Under the pieces are notes generated by a model. It made no database searches, was not told the DNA's origin, and saw nothing but the letters and a program-made list of their open reading frames with translations. A stretch of 13,205 nt of DNA. Origin: Acidobacteriaceae bacterium (GTDB lineage Bacteria > Acidobacteriota > Terriglobia > Terriglobales > SbA1). The stretch spans positions 1-13,205 of the forward strand of contig PLEA01000443.1 of NCBI GenBank assembly GCA_003136335.1, read 5' to 3'. The translations under genes and the position numbers were made by a program. Shown here piece after piece: positions 7,225 to 13,205 of this stretch; the first letter of the stretch is position 1, and every line of letters starts with the position of its first letter.

Positions 7225-8127
7225 ATGCGATGGCGCATCGCAGTCTCGGCCGCAATCGGCTTCGCCAGTGGTGCATTCTGCTGGTTCCTGATGAAACGTC
7301 TTCATCAGGACGCCGCCGACTTCCGCTGGGCGCTGCATCTAGTGCATCTCCTGCTGGATCGGCAAAATCCCTACGATACGCCGTTCGAACAATATCCGCT
7401 GACGGCGGCGCTATTTGCTCTTCCCTTCGTGCGGCTACAACCGGAACTGGCCGCCGGACTGTTTTGGGGAATCAGTTCATTCGTTCTTGCTTTCGGTCTC
7501 ACGCGTCACGGCTATATGCGGCTGCTTATTTTCTTCGCCTATCCCTATTGGGCCGGACTCCTCACCGTGCAATGGTCACCCATCATCGCGGCAAGCGGAT
7601 TTTTTCCGTTGCTGCTGCCGGCGACCATGGCCAAACCCCAGGTGGGGTTACCAGTTTTTCTAACGCGGTTCAGCCGGCGCGGATTGTTGGCGTGCGCCGT
7701 GTTGGGCCTTTTGAGCCTCGTCGTACTGCCGAAGTGGCCCTTGCTCTGGTTTGGACAGCTGGGAAACTATCAGTACTTTATTCCGATCCTTGTTCTTCCG
7801 GGAGCGCTGCTCATACTTGCGCTGCTCCGATACCGCGATCGGGATGCGCTTCTTCTTTTCTTTTCCTCGCTCATGCCGCAGCGCTGGTTTTTTGACAGCT
7901 TCATTCTTTGGCTGATTCCGCAATCGCGCCGCGAAATTGTCTGGACCGTATTCTTCAGTTGGGGAGCGGGGATCTGGCGCTGGTATCACATTCCCTCGAG
8001 CTTCACCGAAGTTGGACGCTACACGGTAATCTTTCTCTATCTGCCCATGCTGGCCGTCGTGCTGCTGCGAAAGCGACAAAACCACGCGTCGGCGGCAAAT
8101 GTTCCCGCCGGGCTGGCGCCCGTGTGA
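7225..8127 (+). CDS. GT87-like polytopic membrane protein, short paralogue
   Basis: The 300-residue product has TM1 (about 5-22), then D32 in ADFRWALHLVHLLLDRQNPY, matching the catalytic-aspartate loop of the other GT87-like proteins here. After EQYPLTAALFALPF there are several hydrophobic segments and an AKPQVGLPV motif equivalent to the IKPQ and FKFH motifs of its neighbours. It ends in a basic tail (RKRQNHASAANVP). At about 300 residues it is shorter than the usual 400 or more and probably has fewer membrane segments. A role as a polyprenyl-phosphate-dependent sugar transferase is inferred. The ATG at 7225 is chosen because it directly precedes TM1 (MRWRIAVSAAIGF). Starts at 7132 or 7144 would overlap the divergent gene, and none has a good ribosome-binding site. 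Confidence 0.7.
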   Translation: MRWRIAVSAAIGFASGAFCWFLMKRLHQDAADFRWALHLVHLLLDRQNPYDTPFEQYPLTAALFALPFVRLQPELAAGLFWGISSFVLAFGLTRHGYMRLLIFFAYPYWAGLLTVQWSPIIAASGFFPLLLPATMAKPQVGLPVFLTRFSRRGLLACAVLGLLSLVVLPKWPLLWFGQLGNYQYFIPILVLPGALLILALLRYRDRDALLLFFSSLMPQRWFFDSFILWLIPQSRREIVWTVFFSWGAGIWRWYHIPSSFTEVGRYTVIFLYLPMLAVVLLRKRQNHASAANVPAGLAPV

Positions 8128-8136
8128 ATGTTGGAG

Positions 8137-8178
8137 CGAGCTTGTTCAGACCGAGCTTGTTTTAGAGACCGAATCTCT
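8137..8178. repeat. Short direct repeat and small hairpin between genes
   Basis: CGAGCTTGTT occurs at 8137-8146 and again at 8152-8161, 15 bases apart. It is followed by an AGAGA/TCTCT stem (8164-8168 and 8174-8178) around CCGAA. The block lies directly after the stop of the GT87-like gene at 8127. No T-tract follows, so it is not a clear terminator. The role is unknown. Confidence 0.3.
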
Positions 8179-8187
8179 TCAGTGGAT

Positions 8188-8631
8188 ATGGCAAAGCCCA
8201 CGCCGATGAGCCCGCGTAACTGGCACTACTGGATCGGTCTACTGCTGGGTCTGGCTCTCATACCCGTTCTGCGGAGCCAGCATCTTCCGTTGAAATTCGA
8301 TTGGATGGCTGCCGTTTCTATGTTGGCGCTTTCCCCCGTCGGAATTGCTCGTCGCTACCTGGGCGCTAAGCCGGCCCGAGAACCCGCCAATTCTTTCCAA
8401 GTACGAAAATGGAGACAGCGAAAGCGAACAGAATTAACGCAATCCAGCAAAATTGATCGACTCCCAAAGCCAAGAGCCATAGGAGCGGTGAGCAGAGCAA
8501 TACGGAGGCGACCGCGAGGAAGAATGTTTCTGGCCAACCACCAGCATCTCCGCCCAGCACCGGTTCTCCGACCAGCAGCAACGGGAGCAAGAGTAAAGTC
8601 ATGTCGTAGCTGTTTGCATAGTAGCTCGTAA
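8188..8631 (+). CDS. Small membrane ORF of doubtful status, 3' half antisense to next gene
   Basis: From an ATG at 8188 the frame encodes a plausible small membrane protein for about 60 residues (HYWIGLLLGLALIPVL, then DWMAAVSMLALSPVGIA). The rest is highly basic (VRKWRQRKRTE, AIRRRPRGRM) and lies exactly opposite the last 266 bases of the GT87-like gene on the other strand, so it reads like an antisense frame. The start may be the downstream partner of the gene ending at 8127, cut short by rearrangement. A weak GTGGAT precedes the start. An ATG at 8128 in the same frame is less likely. No family was recognised, and the feature may not be a real gene. Confidence 0.3.
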   Translation: MAKPTPMSPRNWHYWIGLLLGLALIPVLRSQHLPLKFDWMAAVSMLALSPVGIARRYLGAKPAREPANSFQVRKWRQRKRTELTQSSKIDRLPKPRAIGAVSRAIRRRPRGRMFLANHQHLRPAPVLRPAATGARVKSCRSCLHSSS

Positions 8632-9622
8632 CCAGAATAACCACGATTGAGAAGGAAAAGGCTGCCTTGGCCGCTCGCTGCTCGCGCTGCCTCCACGATT
8701 CGGCTGCGATCACTACGCCAAGAGCAACACCGGCGATAAGGAGCCCGTGAACAACGAGCGAACGAGACTCACCACCCAAGAGCACTGCGAACATTCCGCG
8801 GAAATTCGGCATACTTTGAGGCTTTACTACCATCCCGAATCCCGGCACTCGGTTGAGGCGCCAAAGATATCCCGGATAAGCTAAGATGCCACTCCAGCGC
8901 ACCATCCCAATCGAGGTCAGGAGACAGAGAAGGGCAGTGAGCAGAAATCCCAGCACAACCCTTCCCTTTCTTGCGAAGGCAAGCGTCAAAAGGAGGGGAA
9001 TTATAAGATGGAATTTAAACAACCCCAACGCCATCACGGCGCCGCTCCGCACAGCGGCGCCCCTCAGCATCAGTCGCAAAGAGAAGGCCAAGATGATTAA
9101 CAGCAGAATCGAATCTTGCCCCTGCAGCATATCAAAGCCGACCGGAAAGAATGCAAAGCATATGAGAGTTCGGAATACGTGAGTTTTCAGCATTCCGCAC
9201 CCGCAAGTTGGAGGCGGCAACACGAATGGAAGTATTAATACCAGGGCGACTTTAAAAACGAGCCAAACCATCCAAGCGGTTCGGTAGTTCAGGTAGGCTA
9301 ACGGCAGAAACAGCAGCGATTCGAACGGGGGACGAATGTAAGGCAAAGGGCCACGGCGAATTTTGACTTTCGACGCAAACTCTTGTTGCACTTTCCACTG
9401 GAGGACAGGATCGTACAGTCTGGCACTCTGTCCCCTCCTGACAATGCTGCCTGCGGTGTAGAAGGACGCGAAGTCGCCGTAGCCTTCAAAGATCGAACTT
9501 CGGACCCGCCAAAGTATACATGCGTTCAATGAGGCGAAACCAAGCAAGCAAATGATGCATGCCCGCAACAGCGGGCAGATCCCTCGGCGACTTTGCGAGG
9601 CGGAAGAGGAGGGCCTGGGCAT
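8366..9622 (-). CDS. GT87 (DUF2029) membrane glycosyltransferase
   Basis: The 418-residue protein is the most canonical GT87 member of the three here. After TM1 the loop reads GYGDFASFYTAGSIVRRGQ with D50 as the presumed catalytic aspartate, followed by SARLYDP. PYIRPPFESLLFLPLAYL is typical of the family, as are LQGQDSILLLIILA and LGLFKFHLIIPLLL. About ten membrane segments are visible. The donor is presumably polyprenyl-phosphate-linked sugar; the acceptor is unknown. ATG at 9622 is the longest start and has no clear ribosome-binding site. By eye the base composition is lower in GC than the other two GT87-like genes, which may indicate separate acquisition. The gene converges with the 7225-8631 region and diverges from the Tad pilus operon. 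Confidence 0.88.
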   Translation of the reverse strand: MPRPSSSASQSRRGICPLLRACIICLLGFASLNACILWRVRSSIFEGYGDFASFYTAGSIVRRGQSARLYDPVLQWKVQQEFASKVKIRRGPLPYIRPPFESLLFLPLAYLNYRTAWMVWLVFKVALVLILPFVLPPPTCGCGMLKTHVFRTLICFAFFPVGFDMLQGQDSILLLIILAFSLRLMLRGAAVRSGAVMALGLFKFHLIIPLLLTLAFARKGRVVLGFLLTALLCLLTSIGMVRWSGILAYPGYLWRLNRVPGFGMVVKPQSMPNFRGMFAVLLGGESRSLVVHGLLIAGVALGVVIAAESWRQREQRAAKAAFSFSIVVILVTSYYANSYDMTLLLLPLLLVGEPVLGGDAGGWPETFFLAVASVLLCSPLLWLLALGVDQFCWIALILFAFAVSIFVLGKNWRVLGPA

Positions 9623-9814
9623 TTGGCAGACGGCTCGATTCTATTCCGCGTTCAGTCCGTCGGGCTCGATTATTTTCTTCTTTTCCAAGTATCCGTCAAT
9701 TTTAGGGCAACCAGGCGCGTCGGACGGCCCAGACTAGAGCAGTCGACGAGTTGGTAAGCGAGATAATTCTTTTTCTCCGAAATGCAATAAATTACGACTT
9801 TTCTTTCATACGGC

Positions 9815-9830
9815 AGGGTATTATTACCCT
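9815..9830. promoter_or_regulatory. Inverted repeat in the flp upstream region
   Basis: AGGGTA (9815-9820) and TACCCT (9825-9830) form perfect 6-bp arms around TTAT, 85 bases before the pilin start. TATTAT (9819-9824) inside it could be a -10 element for the plus strand; the -35 region is weak. The 292-base space between the GT87 gene (start 9622) and flp (start 9915) holds no gene that I can support. It also contains a direct repeat of GGCTCGATT at 9632 and 9663. This is a candidate operator or promoter for the pilus operon, not an established one. Confidence 0.3.
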
Positions 9831-9914
9831 AGTCGAGTAGACATCCTCAGGAGATTCGTCCCAGAAGCTGCGGGTGTGTTCCACTCGATCTCGAAAATAA
9901 AAAAGGGCAGGTAT

Positions 9915-10076
9915 ATGGAGCTTGTACGCAGACTTTGGTGCGATCAGGAAGGACAGGATGTCGCCGAATATGCAGTCATGCTGGCGGTAGTCCTGATCAT
10001 TGTCGTTGGAACTGTCCAGTTAATCGGATCCAATGCCAATAACGTATTCTCCTCTATCGCCAGTTCCATCCAGTAG
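9915..10076 (+). CDS. flp: Flp-type (type IVb) pilin
   Basis: The 53-residue prepilin is the structural subunit of the Tad pilus, which is used for surface attachment. A short charged leader (MELVRRLWCDQEG) is followed by QDVAEYAVMLAVVLIIVVGT. Cleavage by a TadV/CpaA prepilin peptidase is expected after G13, leaving Q14 as the first mature residue and E18-Y19 at the conserved Glu-Tyr positions. The hydrophobic helix then leads to a short polar tail. The ATG at 9915 follows AAAGGGCAGG. A GTG at 9876 would add 13 residues unlike a pilin leader. The gene lies 78 bases upstream of cpaB and is the first gene of the pilus operon. No prepilin peptidase is in the window. Confidence 0.9.
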   Translation: MELVRRLWCDQEGQDVAEYAVMLAVVLIIVVGTVQLIGSNANNVFSSIASSIQ

Positions 10077-10154
10077 CAAACAACTCGATCAAGGTATAAG
10101 ACCGCGGGCACCGCTTTGAGCCAGCGCGAGAGTTTTGGTTTCTAAGGGAGCAGT

Positions 10155-11018
10155 ATGAACCGCACACGTTTGTTGATGATCGGAGTCCTGGCGCTCGCGC
10201 TTGGCTTCCTTGCCAGTGTGTACGTCTATCGGAATCTACAATCAAGAACTGGCTCTGGCTCCGAATCCGGGGTCGACGTGATCGTTGCCGCGGACGACCT
10301 GCAGGTGGGGGCGAGGATCGAAGAGCATGACATAAAAATTATTAAGATTCCCGCGGCCGATCTTCCTCCCGGGGCGCCCCGGAGGCGTTCCGACGTGTTG
10401 GGACACGGTGTCATTGTCCCTATCTCGAAGGGCGAATTCATTCTGCCCAACCGGCTGGCGGGCGAGAATGCGGGGTCGGGGCTTCCCTCGCTCATTCCTC
10501 CCGGCATGCGTGCCGTTTCGGTGCGAGTGAATGAAGTCGTCTCGGTTGCCGGATTCGTGACGCCGGGGACTCGCGTTGATGTCCTGCTGACGGGAACACC
10601 GGGCGGGAGCGGCGAACAGCAGACTACGACCGTTCTGCAAAACGTCGCAGTCCTGGCCTCGGGCCACACCTTGGAACGAACCGCGACCGGCGAGGCCCAG
10701 ACTACGGCCGTCATCACACTGTTGGTTTCACCCGATGATGCCCAGCGCCTTACCCTTGCCAGCTCGGAAGGGCACATTCAACTCGCGCTGCGCAATCCCC
10801 TCGATACCAAGCAGGACCAGGTTCCGTCCTCCAATTCCAGAGGCCTGTACCGGGGAGTCGCGATGCCGGCGCCCGTGCAACCGGTCGCTCATCACCTCGC
10901 CAACAAGAGAATCGCACCGGCTCCCCCGGCCTCTACCGGCGTCACCGTTGAGGTATACCAGGGCGACAAAAAGATGGATGTGGTCAAATTCCCAGACGAG
11001 AATTCCGAAACCAAGTGA
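10155..11018 (+). CDS. cpaB: Flp pilus assembly protein CpaB / RcpC
   Basis: The 287-residue protein is anchored by one N-terminal membrane segment (about 6-25) and otherwise lies in the periplasm, where CpaB/RcpC proteins work with the secretin. An SAF domain (about 38-103) contains VDVIVAADDLQVGARIEEHD and GHGVIVPISKGEFIL. The RcpC/CpaB domain follows (about 110-215), with GMRAVSVRVNEVVSVAGFV, TPGTRVDVLLTG, a variable Gly/Gln/Thr loop, and TLLVSPDDAQRLTLAS. The C-terminus is Pro-rich and ends TVEVYQGDKKMDVVKF. The ATG at 10155 follows AAGGGAG at a good spacing. The stop lies 74 bases before the preferred cpaC start, consistent with one transcript. Confidence 0.93.
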   Translation: MNRTRLLMIGVLALALGFLASVYVYRNLQSRTGSGSESGVDVIVAADDLQVGARIEEHDIKIIKIPAADLPPGAPRRRSDVLGHGVIVPISKGEFILPNRLAGENAGSGLPSLIPPGMRAVSVRVNEVVSVAGFVTPGTRVDVLLTGTPGGSGEQQTTTVLQNVAVLASGHTLERTATGEAQTTAVITLLVSPDDAQRLTLASSEGHIQLALRNPLDTKQDQVPSSNSRGLYRGVAMPAPVQPVAHHLANKRIAPAPPASTGVTVEVYQGDKKMDVVKFPDENSETK

Positions 11019-11092
11019 TGGGAAAGAATGCGATTCTCCAAGCGGCCTGGGCGCACTCGGGCAAGCTTCCTCACCGGGAGAGAAATCTGAAA

Positions 11093-12508
11093 ATGAGAGT
11101 TCGCACATCGTTCCTTGGGACTTTGCTGGTCACGGTTGCGTTGGCACTTCCCGCGTTTTCAGAGATCATGCAGCAGGCGGATATAACGGGCCAGTCCCAA
11201 AGTTCCGCACCCAACAGCACCCAGACTACGACGCTACCGTCAGAGTCCCAGCAACCCCAGGGATCGGCTCCTTTGCGCGTTATGGTGGGCAAGTCGCTAC
11301 TGATCAATACGACGGAGCGGCTCAAGCGCATCTCCGTCACCGACGGGGGAATCGCCTTCGCCCAAGTCATCACGCCTACGCAGATTCTGGTTCACGGCAA
11401 GTCTCCGGGAGAAGTTTCGCTCCTCATCTGGGATCAGCTGGAGCGCTCGCGCAGCTTCGATCTTCGGGTGGATGTCGACGTCAGCGCCTGCGCCGAAGAA
11501 GAGCATCGCGTCTTTCCCGACGAGCAGATTGCCGTCACGCCTTCGCGTGCCGCCGTGGTTCTCTCCGGACACGTTTCCACCGAAGACGTGGCCAAGCGCG
11601 CCGGAGAACTGGCCAGCGCCTATTCTCCCAAAGTCGTGAATGTTCTCACCTTCGGGCCAGTCGGCGCTCAGGAAGTTTTGTTGCAGGTAAAGTTCGCGGA
11701 AGTGGACCGCACTGCTCTGACTCAACTCGGGGTCAACTTCATATCCACCGGAGCCGCCAATACCGTGGGCACCGTGACGACAGGACAGTTCGGCGGCTTC
11801 GGTCCTCAGACCTTAACCCCCAGCAACCAAAGTGCCTCGGGTACTACAGTCGCCACGGCGCCCGCCACGACCATCAGCAATGTTCTGAACCTGTTTCTGT
11901 TTCGGTCTGACATCAATCTCGGGGCCACGATTCAGGCTCTTGAAACTAAGAATCTCCTCCAGATTCTGGCCGAGCCCAATCTGATCGCCGTGAATGGCAA
12001 GGAAGCCAGTTTTCTCGCCGGAGGTCAGTTCCCGTTCCCGATTGTGCAGCCGGGCGCGGGCTTTACCGCGGTTACGATCTCGTTCAAGGATTTCGGCGTT
12101 CGCCTGCAATTCACCCCCGTAATCATGCCGAACGGGAATATTCATTTGAAGGTCGCTCCGGAAGTGAGTACCTTGGATTTTGCCAATGCGTTGACCATCT
12201 CCGGCTTTACCGTGCCCGCGCTCAGCACGCGCAAAGCCGAAACTGAATTTGAGTTGCAGGATGGACAGAGCTTTGTGATCGCGGGTCTCATGGACAATCG
12301 AGTGACCGACATCTACAACAAAATTCCTGGCTTGGGCGACATACCGATCCTGGGAAATTTTTTCCGCAGCAAGAGCCTGCAGAAGAGTAATTCGGAACTC
12401 ATGGTCTTGTGCACGGTGCACCGCATTTCTCCAAACGCGGAGCAGGCTGCCCCTCCCAAGAATCCGAAGCCGTTCATGGATACCGAAAAATTCGACAAAA
12501 GAAACTAG
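11093..12508 (+). CDS. cpaC: Tad/Flp pilus outer-membrane secretin CpaC / RcpA
   Basis: The 471-residue protein should form the outer-membrane channel through which the Flp pilus passes. A Sec signal peptide lies at the start (RTSFLGTLLVTVALALPAFS), followed by a Gln/Ser/Thr-rich linker. A pilus-type secretin N domain (about 58-125) has PLRVMVGKSLLIN and ILVHGKSPGEVSLLIWD. A BON-like domain (about 138-190) has AAVVLSGHVSTEDVAKRAGE. The secretin domain (about 285-455) has ILAEPNLIAVNGKEASFLAGG, FKDFGVRLQFTPVI, RKAETEFELQDGQSFVIAGL and KIPGLGDIPILGNFFRS. The ATG at 11093 is chosen over the GTG at 11015 or ATG at 11018 that overlap the cpaB stop, because it places the signal peptide at the N-terminus and follows GGGAGAG. 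An outer membrane is implied. Confidence 0.94.
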   Translation: MRVRTSFLGTLLVTVALALPAFSEIMQQADITGQSQSSAPNSTQTTTLPSESQQPQGSAPLRVMVGKSLLINTTERLKRISVTDGGIAFAQVITPTQILVHGKSPGEVSLLIWDQLERSRSFDLRVDVDVSACAEEEHRVFPDEQIAVTPSRAAVVLSGHVSTEDVAKRAGELASAYSPKVVNVLTFGPVGAQEVLLQVKFAEVDRTALTQLGVNFISTGAANTVGTVTTGQFGGFGPQTLTPSNQSASGTTVATAPATTISNVLNLFLFRSDINLGATIQALETKNLLQILAEPNLIAVNGKEASFLAGGQFPFPIVQPGAGFTAVTISFKDFGVRLQFTPVIMPNGNIHLKVAPEVSTLDFANALTISGFTVPALSTRKAETEFELQDGQSFVIAGLMDNRVTDIYNKIPGLGDIPILGNFFRSKSLQKSNSELMVLCTVHRISPNAEQAAPPKNPKPFMDTEKFDKRN

Positions 12509-12576
12509 GGAGAGATTCGGCGAAGCACACCGAGTGAGGCAACGGTTCGGAGGGAATTAGAAAAACGCAGGTCGTT

Positions 12577-13205
12577 ATGCCAGAGTTATCAGTCGTCATC
12601 GTGGCTACGGACAACGAGCAACGCGCGGTGTTGCAAGTGCTCGTCGACGGTACAAGTGTGGCGCGCACTGTCCACACTTGTGCTAGCTTTCCGGTGTCCG
12701 CCTCCGATCCTGTGACTCGGCGCGTGCGAACCGCCAATCCCGACGTGACTCTGGTCGATATCCCTGCCGATAATCCCCCTCTGGCTCTGCGAGCCATCGA
12801 GCTTTTGCATCAGGAGATGCCCGACGCCGCGATCTTTGCGATCGGCAATTTGAACCAGGCTCAGGTCATCGTCAATGCCATGCGGGCCGGCGCTCGCGAA
12901 TTCATTGAACGACCCACCACTACCAGCGATATGCTCGAGGCCTTCGTCCGCCTCACAGCCGCGCAGCGCAGAGGTCAAGAAGGCATTCGCGGCAAGGTTT
13001 TCTCGGTCATCAACGCGAAGGGCGGGAACGGCTCGACCACGGTGGCCGTTAATCTCGCGCTCGCTCTGCACTCCGCCTATGGACAAACTGCGCTTGTGGA
13101 CTTGGCTCCTCTCGGCCATGCGGCGCTGCACTTGAATCTCAAGCCCGTCTTCAATGTGGCCGACGCTACCCGCAATCTTCACCGCATGGACGCTTCCCTG
13201 CTCGA
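12577..13205 (+). CDS. cpaE: CpaE / TadZ pilus-localisation ATPase-like protein, N-terminal part
   Basis: The open frame runs from the ATG at 12577 through the right edge (209 residues seen). CpaE/TadZ proteins place the Tad secretion machine in the cell and are relatives of MinD/ParA. Residues 1-125 form a receiver-like domain (VTLVDIPADN with D61, AMRAGAREFIERP). The MinD-like part begins near 142 with VFSVINAKGGNGSTTVAVNL. The signature lysine K148 is kept, but the P-loop lysine is S153 (GNGST instead of GVGKT). The Walker A' strand reads VDLAPLGHAALHLNL instead of the acidic VDLDxxxGD. ATP hydrolysis is therefore doubtful, as reported for some TadZ proteins. AGG lies 5 bases before the start, and the gene follows cpaC by 68 bases. 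Confidence 0.9.
   Translation, partial: MPELSVVIVATDNEQRAVLQVLVDGTSVARTVHTCASFPVSASDPVTRRVRTANPDVTLVDIPADNPPLALRAIELLHQEMPDAAIFAIGNLNQAQVIVNAMRAGAREFIERPTTTSDMLEAFVRLTAAQRRGQEGIRGKVFSVINAKGGNGSTTVAVNLALALHSAYGQTALVDLAPLGHAALHLNLKPVFNVADATRNLHRMDASLL

Noticed and set aside
7020..7895. Plus-strand open frame of 291 codons overlapping both divergent GT87-like genes
   Set aside because: It shows no membrane pattern or domain, whereas the overlapping frames carry shared GT87-like motifs.
9560..9577. Perfect 7-bp stem TGCCCGC-AACA-GCGGGCA
   Set aside because: It lies within the N-terminal coding part of the GT87 gene, has no T-tract, and is explained by the codons there.
9690..9760. GGGCAACC-containing stretch that recalls a c-di-GMP (GEMM) riboswitch
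   Set aside because: The surrounding consensus and the second conserved stem are absent, and it is 150 or more bases from flp.
11015..11092. Upstream GTG/ATG starts of cpaC overlapping the cpaB stop
   Set aside because: They would put 26 polar residues before a clear signal peptide; the ATG at 11093 has a better ribosome site and leader.
10735..11910. Plus-strand open frame of 391 codons spanning cpaB and cpaC in another frame
   Set aside because: Both overlapped genes have strong family motifs; this frame is Arg/Ser-rich with no motif and is a frame shadow.

Overview
This is a GC-rich bacterial chromosomal window. The gene set suggests an acidobacterium (Acidobacteriota, Koribacter/Terriglobia-like): a cytosolic GH15 glucoamylase, an FHA-GAF-SpoIIE phosphatase, several GT87-type membrane glycosyltransferases and a compact flp-cpaB-cpaC-cpaE Tad-pilus cluster. 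The assignment is inferred from gene content and style; there is no rRNA or other phylogenetic marker. No tRNA, CRISPR array, transposase or origin was seen.

Layout. (1) At 1-260 (minus) is the N-terminal part of an exported protein that resembles tetratricopeptide proteins. It diverges from a large GH15 glucoamylase (441-2852, plus). The divergent region carries phased CATTGAT repeats and an interrupted 22-bp dyad. (2) At 2999-3960 (minus) is a HEPN/MNT-type toxin-antitoxin module. The antitoxin-like gene encodes a winged helix fused to a minimal nucleotidyltransferase and looks intact. The HEPN gene is split by an apparent +1 frameshift near its start. Three GTGGTA half-sites abut the antitoxin start codon. 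A short reading frame just beyond the HEPN gene resembles the N-terminus of GT3 glycogen synthases and may be a remnant. (3) At 4078-7163 (minus) an FHA-GAF-SpoIIE-type phosphatase follows a GT87-like glycosyltransferase, probably in one operon. (4) At 7225-8127 (plus) is a second, divergent GT87-like protein, followed by a doubtful small membrane ORF whose 3' half runs antisense into a third GT87-like gene (8366-9622, minus). (5) From 9915 to the right edge (plus) is a Tad pilus operon: Flp pilin, CpaB, the CpaC secretin and the start of CpaE/TadZ.

How the parts fit. The glucoamylase points to intracellular glycogen or maltodextrin turnover. The three GT87-like proteins probably transfer sugars from polyprenyl-phosphate donors at the membrane; their targets are unknown. 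The Tad genes start a surface-adhesion pilus system whose motor and platform genes would be expected just past the right edge. The HEPN/MNT module appears to be an accessory insertion and may no longer make toxin. The most unusual points are the frameshifted HEPN with an intact operator and antitoxin, the Walker A lysine replaced by serine in CpaE, and the GT87 cluster next to the pilus genes.
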